NCBI RefSeq assembly: GCF_010645075.1
Contig: NZ_JAADZV010000003.1
Span: 310,001 to 374,000, forward strand
Origin: Flavobacterium limi
GTDB taxonomy: Bacteria > Bacteroidota > Bacteroidia > Flavobacteriales > Flavobacteriaceae
DNA length: 64,000 bases
Direction: 5' to 3'
Shown here: positions 47,171 to 55,800 of the stretch, in pieces
How the letters are laid out: every line of letters starts with the position of its first letter
Numbering within the stretch: the stretch's first letter is position 1
The notes under the pieces: model-generated
The model's database searches: none
Told to the model about the DNA's origin: nothing
What the model saw: only the letters and a program-made list of their open reading frames with translations
Position numbers and translations under genes: made by a program

Positions 47171-47914
47171 TTAAAATTTAACTGAAACTTTCTCAGAAAC
47201 CAATTTGTCGTCTTTATAATATTCAAAAAACCACTGATTGTCTTTTGCATTTAAGGTTCCCTGAACGCCATCTTTAATTGCTATAAAAGAATCCGGACGT
47301 GAAGTTTTCATTAATTTCATTACTACTTTTGGCGTTTTATCAATTAACTGAAAACCTGTTTCTGTAGGCTGAGCATATAATAAATTAGGATCAGAAATAT
47401 CCGCTTCAGGTGCTGCAGCATTTGTAGTTACCGGAACTGTTGATGTTGTCACAACAGCTGTAGGTAAAATAGCCGAAGCTGCACCGGTTTTACCATTATA
47501 TTTATACTGCAATTTATATATCGAAGTAAAAGCTAAATCAAGGCTTTCTCTGTATGCTGTTTCGTATTCTTTCTCTTTACTTCTACCTATTTCAGAGGTA
47601 TATACTACTTTTCCATAACAGTCTTTTAACTCTACAAAAAGTTTTGTAACCAAAAAAGCATTGTCTCGTTTTACATCTGCATATAGTAAATCGCATCGGT
47701 TCATCAATTCAGCCGGAAGCTGATCATTTTCATAATAGGCATTAAATCCTGCCTTTGCGAAATTTGCTTTTGTCATTGTAGAAAGCCTGTACGGATTTAT
47801 CCCTTTTGCAAAATCAAATTTTATCGGTACAATTACTGCTTTAAAATCATTTACAGATTGAGAAAAACCAATTAGGGACGTGAATAAAATAAGCAATAGA
47901 AATTTAATTTTCAT
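47171..47914 (-). CDS. Secreted protein of unknown function
   Basis: I do not recognise a family. The 247-residue protein has a clear Sec signal peptide (MKIKFLLLILFTSLIGFSQ, cleavage after residue 18 or 19). The segment from about 25 to 130 looks like a mixed alpha/beta domain with conserved-looking AVIVPIKFDFAKGINPYRLS and LFVELKDCYGKVVY. An Ala/Thr/Val-rich linker follows near 143-170 (TTSTVPVTTNAAAPEADIS), then a small C-terminal beta-rich part. It lies 2 bases after the nucleotidase gene, at the end of a four-gene minus-strand group. Confidence 0.75.
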   Translation of the reverse strand: MKIKFLLLILFTSLIGFSQSVNDFKAVIVPIKFDFAKGINPYRLSTMTKANFAKAGFNAYYENDQLPAELMNRCDLLYADVKRDNAFLVTKLFVELKDCYGKVVYTSEIGRSKEKEYETAYRESLDLAFTSIYKLQYKYNGKTGAASAILPTAVVTTSTVPVTTNAAAPEADISDPNLLYAQPTETGFQLIDKTPKVVMKLMKTSRPDSFIAIKDGVQGTLNAKDNQWFFEYYKDDKLVSEKVSVKF

Positions 47915-47916
47915 AA

Positions 47917-48603
47917 TTATAAATATTTTTTGAGTTCTAATAAATTATTTATTTGTTTAATATTTTCAGGTGCTGCAATTTTTTTATCATTAAAAAAAAT
48001 TGCATCCAAACCTGCATTCAAAGCGCCATTTACGTCAGCATCGAGGCAGTCACCAATCATGATGCAATTTTCTTTTGAAGCCTTCGCCAGATTAACAGCA
48101 TAATCAAAGATAATACTATTTGGCTTTTTTACACCAGCCAAATCTGAATTTGTAATAGTACTAAAATAACCTGAAAGGGCTGCATTATTTATTTTTTTAT
48201 CCTGAACTCCGGCAAAACCATTCGTTATAATATGCAACTTATATTTTGGTTTCAGGTATTCTAAAATTTCAATTGTTCCTTCAAAAAGATGATTATTATC
48301 TGTTAAAAATTCAATATAATCATTTGCAATCTGATTAATATCATCATCTGAAATAACAAAATCCAAAGCATCAAAGGAGTGCTTCAGTCTGTTATAACGT
48401 AATTCCTGATGCGTAATTTTATCGTTCTGATATAATTTCCAGCAAGCCTGATTTACAGGAATGTACTTTTGGATAAAATCCTGACAGGAAATTTCAGGAA
48501 ATTTACTTAGAAAAATTCGATTAAAGGCTAATTCTGAATTTCTGTCAAAGTCCCAAAGTGTATGGTCCAGATCAAAAAAAACATCGGTAATATTTTTATT
48601 CAT
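47917..48603 (-). CDS. yjjG: HAD-family noncanonical pyrimidine nucleotidase, YjjG type
   Basis: YjjG dephosphorylates nucleoside monophosphates, including damaged pyrimidines, protecting DNA. The 228-residue protein has HAD motif I DLDHT at residues 11-15, the helical cap, motif II near ITNG, the motif III lysine in GVKKPN and motif IV IGDCLDADVNGA. It is 3 bases after radC and 2 bases before the secreted unknown. Confidence 0.9.
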   Translation of the reverse strand: MNKNITDVFFDLDHTLWDFDRNSELAFNRIFLSKFPEISCQDFIQKYIPVNQACWKLYQNDKITHQELRYNRLKHSFDALDFVISDDDINQIANDYIEFLTDNNHLFEGTIEILEYLKPKYKLHIITNGFAGVQDKKINNAALSGYFSTITNSDLAGVKKPNSIIFDYAVNLAKASKENCIMIGDCLDADVNGALNAGLDAIFFNDKKIAAPENIKQINNLLELKKYL

Positions 48604-48606
48604 AAC

Positions 48607-49296
48607 TCATAAAATTCCTTCATCTGCAAAACTATAATATTTTGTTTCAGTTATAATAAGATGATCCAAAACTTTAACATCTAAGCTATCTCCAGCTTGT
48701 TTTATTTTTTTAGTGATCTGCTTATCTGCATCACTCGGTGTTAACCCACCGGAAGGATGATTGTGGCATAAAATCAAGCCTGTTGCACCATTTTCTAAAG
48801 CTACCTTAAATACTAAGCGCACATCTACAATAGTTCCGGAAATACCACCTTTGCTTAATTGCGATTTCAAAATCACTTTATTGGAATTATTCAGAAAAAG
48901 CACCCAAAATTCTTCGTGTGGAAGTTCACCAATAATAGGCTGCATGATTTCAAAAACAATTTTACTGGATGTAATTTTTGTTAATTCTACAGTGTCCTCG
49001 GCTCTTCGGCGTCTTCCTAATTCCAGAGCTGCAATAATTGCAATAGCCTTTGCCTCCCCTATTCCTTTAAAATTCGTAAGCTGACCCAAAGACATTTTTC
49101 CCAATGAATTTAAAGTATCAACGCTAGCCAAAATTCTTTTACTCAAATCAACTGCCGACTCGTTTCGGCTACCGGAACCGATTAAAATGGCAATTAATTC
49201 GGCATCGCTCAAAGCATTTTTGCCTTTCAGCATTAATTTTTCGCGGGGACGGTCGTCTTCTGACCAGTTTGTAATAGGAAAATGTGCTACTTCCAT
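48607..49296 (-). CDS. radC: RadC family JAB-domain protein
   Basis: The 229-residue protein has the N-terminal UPF0758 segment (NWSEDDRPREKLMLKGKNAL), a helix-hairpin-helix (LTNFKGIGEAKAIAIIAALE) and a JAMM metalloprotease-like motif HNHPSGGLTPSDAD at residues 178-191. Despite the name, a role in repair is not established. It is 10 bases after the GNAT gene. Confidence 0.94.
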   Translation of the reverse strand: MEVAHFPITNWSEDDRPREKLMLKGKNALSDAELIAILIGSGSRNESAVDLSKRILASVDTLNSLGKMSLGQLTNFKGIGEAKAIAIIAALELGRRRRAEDTVELTKITSSKIVFEIMQPIIGELPHEEFWVLFLNNSNKVILKSQLSKGGISGTIVDVRLVFKVALENGATGLILCHNHPSGGLTPSDADKQITKKIKQAGDSLDVKVLDHLIITETKYYSFADEGIL

Positions 49297-49306
49297 TGGC
49301 GTATAT

Positions 49307-49768
49307 TTAAATAATGTTTTTGCTCATACAAATACTGTTTGTCAGGCCTATATAAGGTTCATAATTTTCAATTATTTCGAAACCCATTTTTTGATACAGA
49401 TTTATTGCTTCCAACTGCTTATATAAAGTCTCTAAAATCAGCATTTTAAAACCCTGCTCTATTGCTTTACTTTCGACTTCCTTAATAATTTGCTGCGCTA
49501 TTCCCAGCCCTCTTACCTCAGGCAAAACAAACATTCTTTTCAATTCGGCAGCAGTTTCACTATACTTTTTGAAACAGCCACAACCTACTGGTCGATCATT
49601 TAAATAGAGAATAACCACATTTGGATTGAATTCAATTACATTATTACCCCAATAATCCGTTTTTAATTCCGGATAGCGCTCCCATAAAAAAGTATCGAAA
49701 GTGTTGTATAAAAATATGAAATCAGGATTTTCGCTTGTTGTGTGGACAACTTTATTTTTTTTGAGCAT
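49307..49768 (-). CDS. GNAT family N-acetyltransferase
   Basis: The ATG at 49768 (MLKKNKVVHTTSENPDFIFL, 153 residues) is preferred; an ATG at 49807 would add 13 residues. The acetyl-CoA-binding signature is in VLPEVRGLGIAQQIIKEVES (R/Q-x-x-G-x-G/A form), followed by LILETLYKQLEAINLYQKMG and FEIIENY, as in amino-acid or small-molecule acetyltransferases. It is the first gene of the minus-strand group with radC and yjjG and diverges from the DUF1287 gene. Confidence 0.85.
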   Translation of the reverse strand: MLKKNKVVHTTSENPDFIFLYNTFDTFLWERYPELKTDYWGNNVIEFNPNVVILYLNDRPVGCGCFKKYSETAAELKRMFVLPEVRGLGIAQQIIKEVESKAIEQGFKMLILETLYKQLEAINLYQKMGFEIIENYEPYIGLTNSICMSKNII

Positions 49769-49860
49769 ATAATTGTAATCAATGTTTTCAAAAATAAGAA
49801 AAATCATTCATTAAAAACAATTTGTTATTTTGATTATTCTTAATTTTAAAACAAAAAAAG

Positions 49861-50490
49861 ATGAAAACCATTTCTACAGTTATAATATTGTTTTCTATTT
49901 TTTCCTGTAATCAAAAAGAAAACAACAGCTTAGCCTTTCTTAAGACAAATCAAACTACCGCAAAAACTTTTGAGGAAAAACTTTCAGAAGCAGCAATATC
50001 TATAATTGATCCATCGATAGATTATGATCCGGCCTATTTTGCAATAGCATATCCAAATGGTGATGTACCCAGTAACAAAGGTGTTTGTACAGATGTTGTT
50101 ATTCGTGTCTATCGAAAATTAGATATTGATTTGCAAAAAGAGGTCCATGAAGACATGAAAGCTAATTTTAATCTTTATCCAAATTTAAAAAAATGGGGAA
50201 TGACTAAAACCGATACCAATATCGACCATCGGAGAGTTCCGAACCTGGAAGTTTTTTTTGAAAGAAAAGGAACAAAATTACCTGTTACTGAAAATGGAAA
50301 AGATTATAAAACTGGTGAAATAGTTACATGGATGATCAATAACAAACTCCCACATATCGGAATCGTTACCAGCAAAAAATCAGCTGATGGAGAGCGAAAT
50401 CTAATTGTTCATAATGTTGGAGGCGGACAGGTTTTAGAAGATTGTTTGTTTGAATATAAAATTGTCGGACATTTTAAATATGAAAATTAG
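49861..50490 (+). CDS. DUF1287 (YijF-like) lipoprotein
   Basis: The 209-residue protein has a lipoprotein signal (lipobox FSIFSC, Cys at residue 16). Its DUF1287 domain shows NKGVCTDVVIRVYRKLDIDL, a KTDTNIDHRRVPNLEVFFER segment, and the C-terminal GEIVTWMINNKLPHIGIVTS and HNVGGGQVLED. The family is related to NlpC/P60 cysteine peptidases; the Cys in GVCTD and the His in LPHIGIV would be the active pair. Its substrate is not known. It is a single plus-strand gene. Confidence 0.85.
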   Translation: MKTISTVIILFSIFSCNQKENNSLAFLKTNQTTAKTFEEKLSEAAISIIDPSIDYDPAYFAIAYPNGDVPSNKGVCTDVVIRVYRKLDIDLQKEVHEDMKANFNLYPNLKKWGMTKTDTNIDHRRVPNLEVFFERKGTKLPVTENGKDYKTGEIVTWMINNKLPHIGIVTSKKSADGERNLIVHNVGGGQVLEDCLFEYKIVGHFKYEN

Positions 50491-50541
50491 AGAATGAGAT
50501 AATGTGCCAGTGAGGCAATTTTAAATTACAGTAAAAAAAAA

Positions 50542-50564
50542 GCCGATTGTACACAACAATCGGC
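50542..50564 (-). terminator. Rho-independent terminator of mpl
   Basis: GCCGATTGT and ACAATCGGC form a perfect 9-bp stem over five bases, followed on the minus strand by a run of nine T (50533-50541). It lies 28 bases after the mpl stop. Confidence 0.9.
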
Positions 50565-50565
50565 A

Positions 50566-50601
50566 AATTATCTAATTTTCAAATTGACTAATTATCTAAT
50601 T
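50566..50601 (+). repeat. Tandem 12-base repeat at the mpl 3' end
   Basis: AATTATCTAATT occurs at 50566-50577 and again at 50590-50601, 24 bases apart. The second copy overlaps the final codons and stop of mpl. Confidence 0.6.
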
Positions 50602-51947
50602 AATTCTTTTACTTCATCAAAATTTAATCCGCCGTAGTTTCCTGAACTCATTAAAAGCAAAGCAGAATTATCCAGATTTAAGTTGAATAAATATTCTTTG
50701 AATTCGGTTGGATTGGTATAAATAATTAAATCTTCTCTATTGAATGAAGTTGCGATCTGCTCATAAGTTACTTCTTCCAATTGCTTGATTTTTACTGCAT
50801 CCGGTGAATAAAATACAACTGCAACATCAGCATATTCTAAAGCGCCTTCATATTCTTTTAAAAATTCAGCATTTAAACTACTGTATGTGTGTAATTCCAA
50901 ACAAGCTACTAAATTCCGGTTTGGATATTGCTCTTTTACCGCTTTGGTAGTTGCAACCACTTTACTTGGTGAATGTGCAAAATCTTTGTAAGCTACTTTT
51001 CCTTTTCCTTCTGCAATTTTTTCCAATCGTTTTGAAGCACCTTTAAAGCTTGCAATTGCTTCGTAGAAGTCGGCTTCATCCACACCCATGTTCTGGCAGA
51101 TCCATTTGGCTCCGGCTAAATTATTCAGGTTATGTGCGCCAAAAACTTCGATTGGCATATCGCCTTCCGGGGTTTCTAAAAGTGTTACACCATCATTTAC
51201 AGTATAATTTGGCGTATGGTAAGGTAATTTTCTAATTGGGTTTGTTGCTGCTTCTGAAACACGTTTTACTTCAGGGTCATTTTCGTTGTAAACCAGGATC
51301 CCTCCATTTGTAATTTTAGCAATAAAAATTTCAAATTGTTCGACGTAATTTTCATACGTTGGAAAAACATTGATATGATCCCAGGCAATTCCTGAAATCA
51401 GGGCAATATTTGGCTGATATAAGTGAAACTTCGGACGACGGTCTATTGGTGAAGACAAATATTCATCTCCTTCCAAAACCATAAAATCGTTTTCTTCTGT
51501 TAGATGCACCATGGTATCAAAACCTTCCAGTTGCGCACCAACCATATAATCAACTGCTACATTATGATAATGCATGACGTGCAAAATCATCGAAGTAATG
51601 GTTGTTTTTCCATGAGAACCACCAATTACAACGCGGGTTTTATTTTTTGATTGTTCGTATAAAAATTCCGGGTACGAATAAATTTTTAAACCTAATTCCT
51701 GTGCTTTCAGCAATTCGGGATTATCTGCTTTTGCATGCATTCCTAAAATAACTGCTTCAATATCTGAGGTTATTTTTTCAGGAAACCAACCCATTTCTGC
51801 AGGAAGGATTCCTTTTTTTTCCAGTCTTGATTTTGAAGGTTCAAAAATAGCATCATCGCTTCCTGTAACCTGATATCCTTTGTTATGTAATGCTAATGCT
51901 AAATTGTGCATGGCGCTTCCGCCTATGGCGATGAAATGTGTTTTCAT
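50592..51947 (-). CDS. mpl: UDP-N-acetylmuramate:tripeptide ligase
   Basis: Mpl attaches recovered L-Ala-D-Glu-meso-DAP tripeptide to UDP-MurNAc in peptidoglycan recycling. The 451-residue protein has the Mur-ligase N-domain (FIAIGGSAMHNLALALHNKG), the ATP-binding P-loop GGSHGKTT at residues 109-116, the EGDEYLSSPIDRRPKF segment and the C-domain KDFAHSPSKVVATTKAVKEQ. These distinguish Mpl from MurC. It ends at a terminator and lies 64 bases downstream of the TPR gene. Confidence 0.94.
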   Translation of the reverse strand: MKTHFIAIGGSAMHNLALALHNKGYQVTGSDDAIFEPSKSRLEKKGILPAEMGWFPEKITSDIEAVILGMHAKADNPELLKAQELGLKIYSYPEFLYEQSKNKTRVVIGGSHGKTTITSMILHVMHYHNVAVDYMVGAQLEGFDTMVHLTEENDFMVLEGDEYLSSPIDRRPKFHLYQPNIALISGIAWDHINVFPTYENYVEQFEIFIAKITNGGILVYNENDPEVKRVSEAATNPIRKLPYHTPNYTVNDGVTLLETPEGDMPIEVFGAHNLNNLAGAKWICQNMGVDEADFYEAIASFKGASKRLEKIAEGKGKVAYKDFAHSPSKVVATTKAVKEQYPNRNLVACLELHTYSSLNAEFLKEYEGALEYADVAVVFYSPDAVKIKQLEEVTYEQIATSFNREDLIIYTNPTEFKEYLFNLNLDNSALLLMSSGNYGGLNFDEVKELIR

Positions 51948-52011
51948 TTAAAATTTCAATTTTTAAGTTCTAAATCCCCGATAATCTTAGAATTTAGTAT
52001 GTGCTATTTGA

Positions 52012-52701
52012 TTATTTTGAGTCAAATTTTCGCTTTAATTCCTGAGCTTTTTTAGGCTCTTTTAATTTGTTCAAATATAAATTATATAATTTTTGAAATG
52101 TAACTTTTGAATTGCCAATTTCATGTGCTTTTTTATAATTTTTTTCTGCCGAATCGTATCTTTTAAAATACTCATCAATTCTGCCTTTAGACAGATAACC
52201 ATCAACGGGTGATAATTTCGCCAGTTCGTTAGAATATTTCAGGGCTTTCGATTCACTTCCGCCAACTATTCCGGGCAATTGCAAATACAATTCGATCAAC
52301 GCCCAGCGTGCTGGAAGATGTTTTGGATCTAAGGCTATCGCTTTTTCAAATGAAGATTTCATGTCATCTACCATTCCGAATGCCTTAATTTTATTCACTT
52401 GTAATGCACGCATTCCTAAAGATCCTCCATACTTATAAAAATAATCTGCTTCTGTTGGTTTTAACTGTTTTAGCTTTTTATAATATAAAGCTGTTTTTTC
52501 CCATTGTTTTTCTTCTGCAGAAATATCGGCCAAACGTTCCAGAGTCTTAATATCATTGGGATAATGTTTTAAATTCTTTTCAAAGACAGCTTCAGCTTCT
52601 TTATATTTTTTGGCATGAAATAACTTTTCCCCCTTTTCAAAATTGGATTGTGACCATAAAAGAAATGGCATCAAAACGAAAAAAATTATCAGCTGTCTCA
52701 T
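52012..52701 (-). CDS. Secreted tetratricopeptide repeat protein
   Basis: The 229-residue protein has a signal peptide (MRQLIIFFVLMPFLLWSQ) and TPR units throughout (for example EKGEKLFHAKKYKEAEAVFE and TALYYKKLKQLKPTEADYFY), so it should be a periplasmic scaffold. It has no catalytic motif. Its -7 box (52706-52713) ends four bases before the ATG. It precedes mpl on the same strand and diverges from the alpha-2-macroglobulin gene. Confidence 0.85.
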   Translation of the reverse strand: MRQLIIFFVLMPFLLWSQSNFEKGEKLFHAKKYKEAEAVFEKNLKHYPNDIKTLERLADISAEEKQWEKTALYYKKLKQLKPTEADYFYKYGGSLGMRALQVNKIKAFGMVDDMKSSFEKAIALDPKHLPARWALIELYLQLPGIVGGSESKALKYSNELAKLSPVDGYLSKGRIDEYFKRYDSAEKNYKKAHEIGNSKVTFQKLYNLYLNKLKEPKKAQELKRKFDSK

Positions 52702-52705
52702 CTAT

Positions 52706-52713
52706 CAAAAATA
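52706..52713 (-). promoter_or_regulatory. -7 box abutting the TPR gene start codon
   Basis: TATTTTTG on the minus strand ends four bases before the ATG at 52701, the same spacing as at recR and rlmB. A -33 TTG is not evident. Confidence 0.38.
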
Positions 52714-52833
52714 ACGAAATATAGAATCGATTATTTGCTTTTAGAGATAAATTAGTAATTTGTACGAAAATTATTTTACTCCTCTCCCAACCTTTTTACA
52801 AAAAACACTCTCTATATAAGTAAAACCCACTTT

Positions 52834-55800
52834 ATGAAAAAAATTGTACTTGCTCTTTTGTTGCTGACTTCTGGCCTATTTGCACAAACGGATAAAAAAT
52901 GGAATAAAGTTATTGCTCTTGAGAACGAAGGCAAGGTCAAATCTGCCAGTGGAATAGTAACTGAAATTTATAAAAAAGCTGTATCCGAAAAAGATGAAGT
53001 GCAGATGATAAAATGCTTTTTTTACCATTCAAAATATTTACAGGTTGTGGATGAAAACGCCCAGACTAAAATCCTTAACAATCTCAAAAAGGATATTGAC
53101 CGGGTTTCTATTCCGTCAAAAGCTATCTTAAATTTTGTTTATGCAAAATGCCTGAATGATTATTATTCCAACAATCAATATATTTTGTATGACAGAATAA
53201 ACACTTCAAGTCTGGATGAAGATTTTATGACATGGACAGAAACTACTTTTAATGATCAAATTAATAATGCTTACAAAAAGACCATAGAAAATGAAGCCGT
53301 TTTAAAAAACACACCACTGACAAAATACGAAGCTGTATTTGATTATTTGACTGATGAAGAGTTTAAAAACCAAACTTTATATGACTACCTTTTAAAAGAA
53401 AATATTGTCTACTATTCATCAAAAATAAAAGAATGGGAAATAGACAAAAAAGAATTTTCAAAGCATAAAAAAGAACTATTGGCAAATTCAAAAGATTTTA
53501 TAAACCTGAATCTGGATTTTGTGACTAACCAGCCTCTGAAAGAAGTTTTAAATCTATATCAACAACAGGAAAAAATTCATCCTGGTTCAGAAAATCAGTG
53601 GGGAAGAATACAATTTTGTAAAAAATACGTAATTGAAAACAATGAAGACTATCTTTTATCGCTAATTGATTTGCAGAATATTTCTACGAATGAAGAATTA
53701 ATTCAAAAAATCAGATTAGAAAAAGCACTGGTTTATCTTCAGCTTGCCTCAAAAAACACATACCCTGATTATAAAATTAAAGCGGCCAAATTACTGGACA
53801 GTATTTTGGTCGTTAATAATCATTCTAACACTTACAAACTAGCCAGCCGCGAAAAAAAACAGCTCAACTCAAAAAGCTTATATGTCCAGCTTCAGGAAAA
53901 CAATTATAAGGATGAGAACACAAGAGCTTTTATAAAATACAACAATATTGACCACTTAAAAGTTTCATTTTTCAAAATCACCCAAAAACAATTAGCCGAA
54001 TTAAGTAAGTTCCCCAAATATTCAGATATTTTGACACACTCCGTTCTGGAGAAACAAAAACCAATAGTTTCTAAGGACTACACTCTTCTAAACAAAAAAG
54101 ATTATTTTCAATATTCTACAGAAATACTTTTACCTAAACTTGAAAAAGGCTGTTATGTAATTTATTTTGAAAGCAATTCTCTCATAAAAAATGCAAAGGC
54201 GTTTGCTTTTGATTTTATTACAGTTTCAAATATTGCTGTTTTGGCTAAAAAGGAAAATTTAAAAGATATTTTTCAGATTGTAGACCGAAAAACAGGATTT
54301 CCATTAGAAAACGTAACCATACAAACACCTAAACAAATTATCAAAACAGACAATAATGGCGTAGCATCGTTTGAAAAAATAGAAAACAATTATTATAGCG
54401 ACGATTATATCCAATTTTCAACACCAAATGATACACTTTCAATTCGCAAAAGAAATTTAAATAGCGTTTACGATTATAGCAACCATTCTACAGAGAAAAC
54501 CAAAGGAAAAGTCAGCTTTTATTTGGACAGAGCTATTTATCGTCCTGGTCAGAAAGTATATTTTAAAGGAATCGCTACACAAAAAAACAACGACAAAACC
54601 TCTGTTTTACCAAACTCGGTTTTCAAAATTGCCATTACAGATGCCAACTATAACGATTTTAAAGAATTTGAAGTTACCACTAACGAATTTGGATCATTTT
54701 CTGGTGAATTTGATTTACCTAAAAATGGAAAAAACGGTTATTACGGAATCAGGATTGTAACCCCAAACGATCATAAAAACAGATTCATTTATGACCCGGA
54801 AAAAGAGGAATATGCAATCTGGAATAGTGTTGAATTTGAAAACTCACAAACTGATTTTAGGGTCGAAGAGTATAAACGTCCAAAATTTGAAGTTAAATTC
54901 GAACCTAAAAAGCAGACTTTTCAGGTTAACCAGTCTGTAAAAATAAAAGGAAATGCAACAGCATTTGCAGGAAGCCCTGTTTCTAATGTCTCTGTTAAAT
55001 ATCAAATTAGCCTGAAACCCTATGTTAATGAAAATGGTCACTACTATTTTAAAAATGGAAAGTCTGAAACGATTTCAAATGGAGAAACACAAACTGATGC
55101 TACAGGAAAATTTGAAATAAATTTTATTGCAAAACCATCTGAAAATTTAACAAAAGAAAAGCTTCCCGTTTTTGAATATCACATCAAAGCCAGTGTAACA
55201 GATATAAACGGAGAAACCCGTGATGCCTCTACATCAATCAAAGTCGGTTATCATGATTTAATTTTAGGAACCTTTATTCCTGCTCAGATTGAAACTAAAA
55301 ACAAAAATGAAATTATATTAAGCAGTACCAACTTAAACGGCGAATTTGCAGCTGTTAAAGGCGAACTAAAAATCTATTTTGCAAGTCCGTTATCTCATAA
55401 ACTCAAAAGACGTATTTTTCAACAGCCTGAAATAGAATCAATTTCCAAAGAAGATTTCGAAAGATTATTTCCGTATGAAAAAAACGAAACTGACGAATCC
55501 GCAGATTCCCTGGTTTACACCAAAAAAATTGATACTGAAAAAGATAAAAAAATAGCCCTTAACTTTATTTCAAATTACAAATCAGGCAATTATAAAGTTG
55601 TTTTTTCGGCAAAAGACACTTTTCAAAACAATATTGAAAGCAGCAGCATTTTCCAGCTTTTCCAAAACAAAGACAGATTCAATTTTTCTAAGCTTTTCAC
55701 GGCTGAACAAATCAATAAAGATGCAAAAAAAGATGGCTTTGTATTGATAAAACTAACTTCTGTAATTCCTGATCTTTATATCAGTACTTACGGCAATTAT

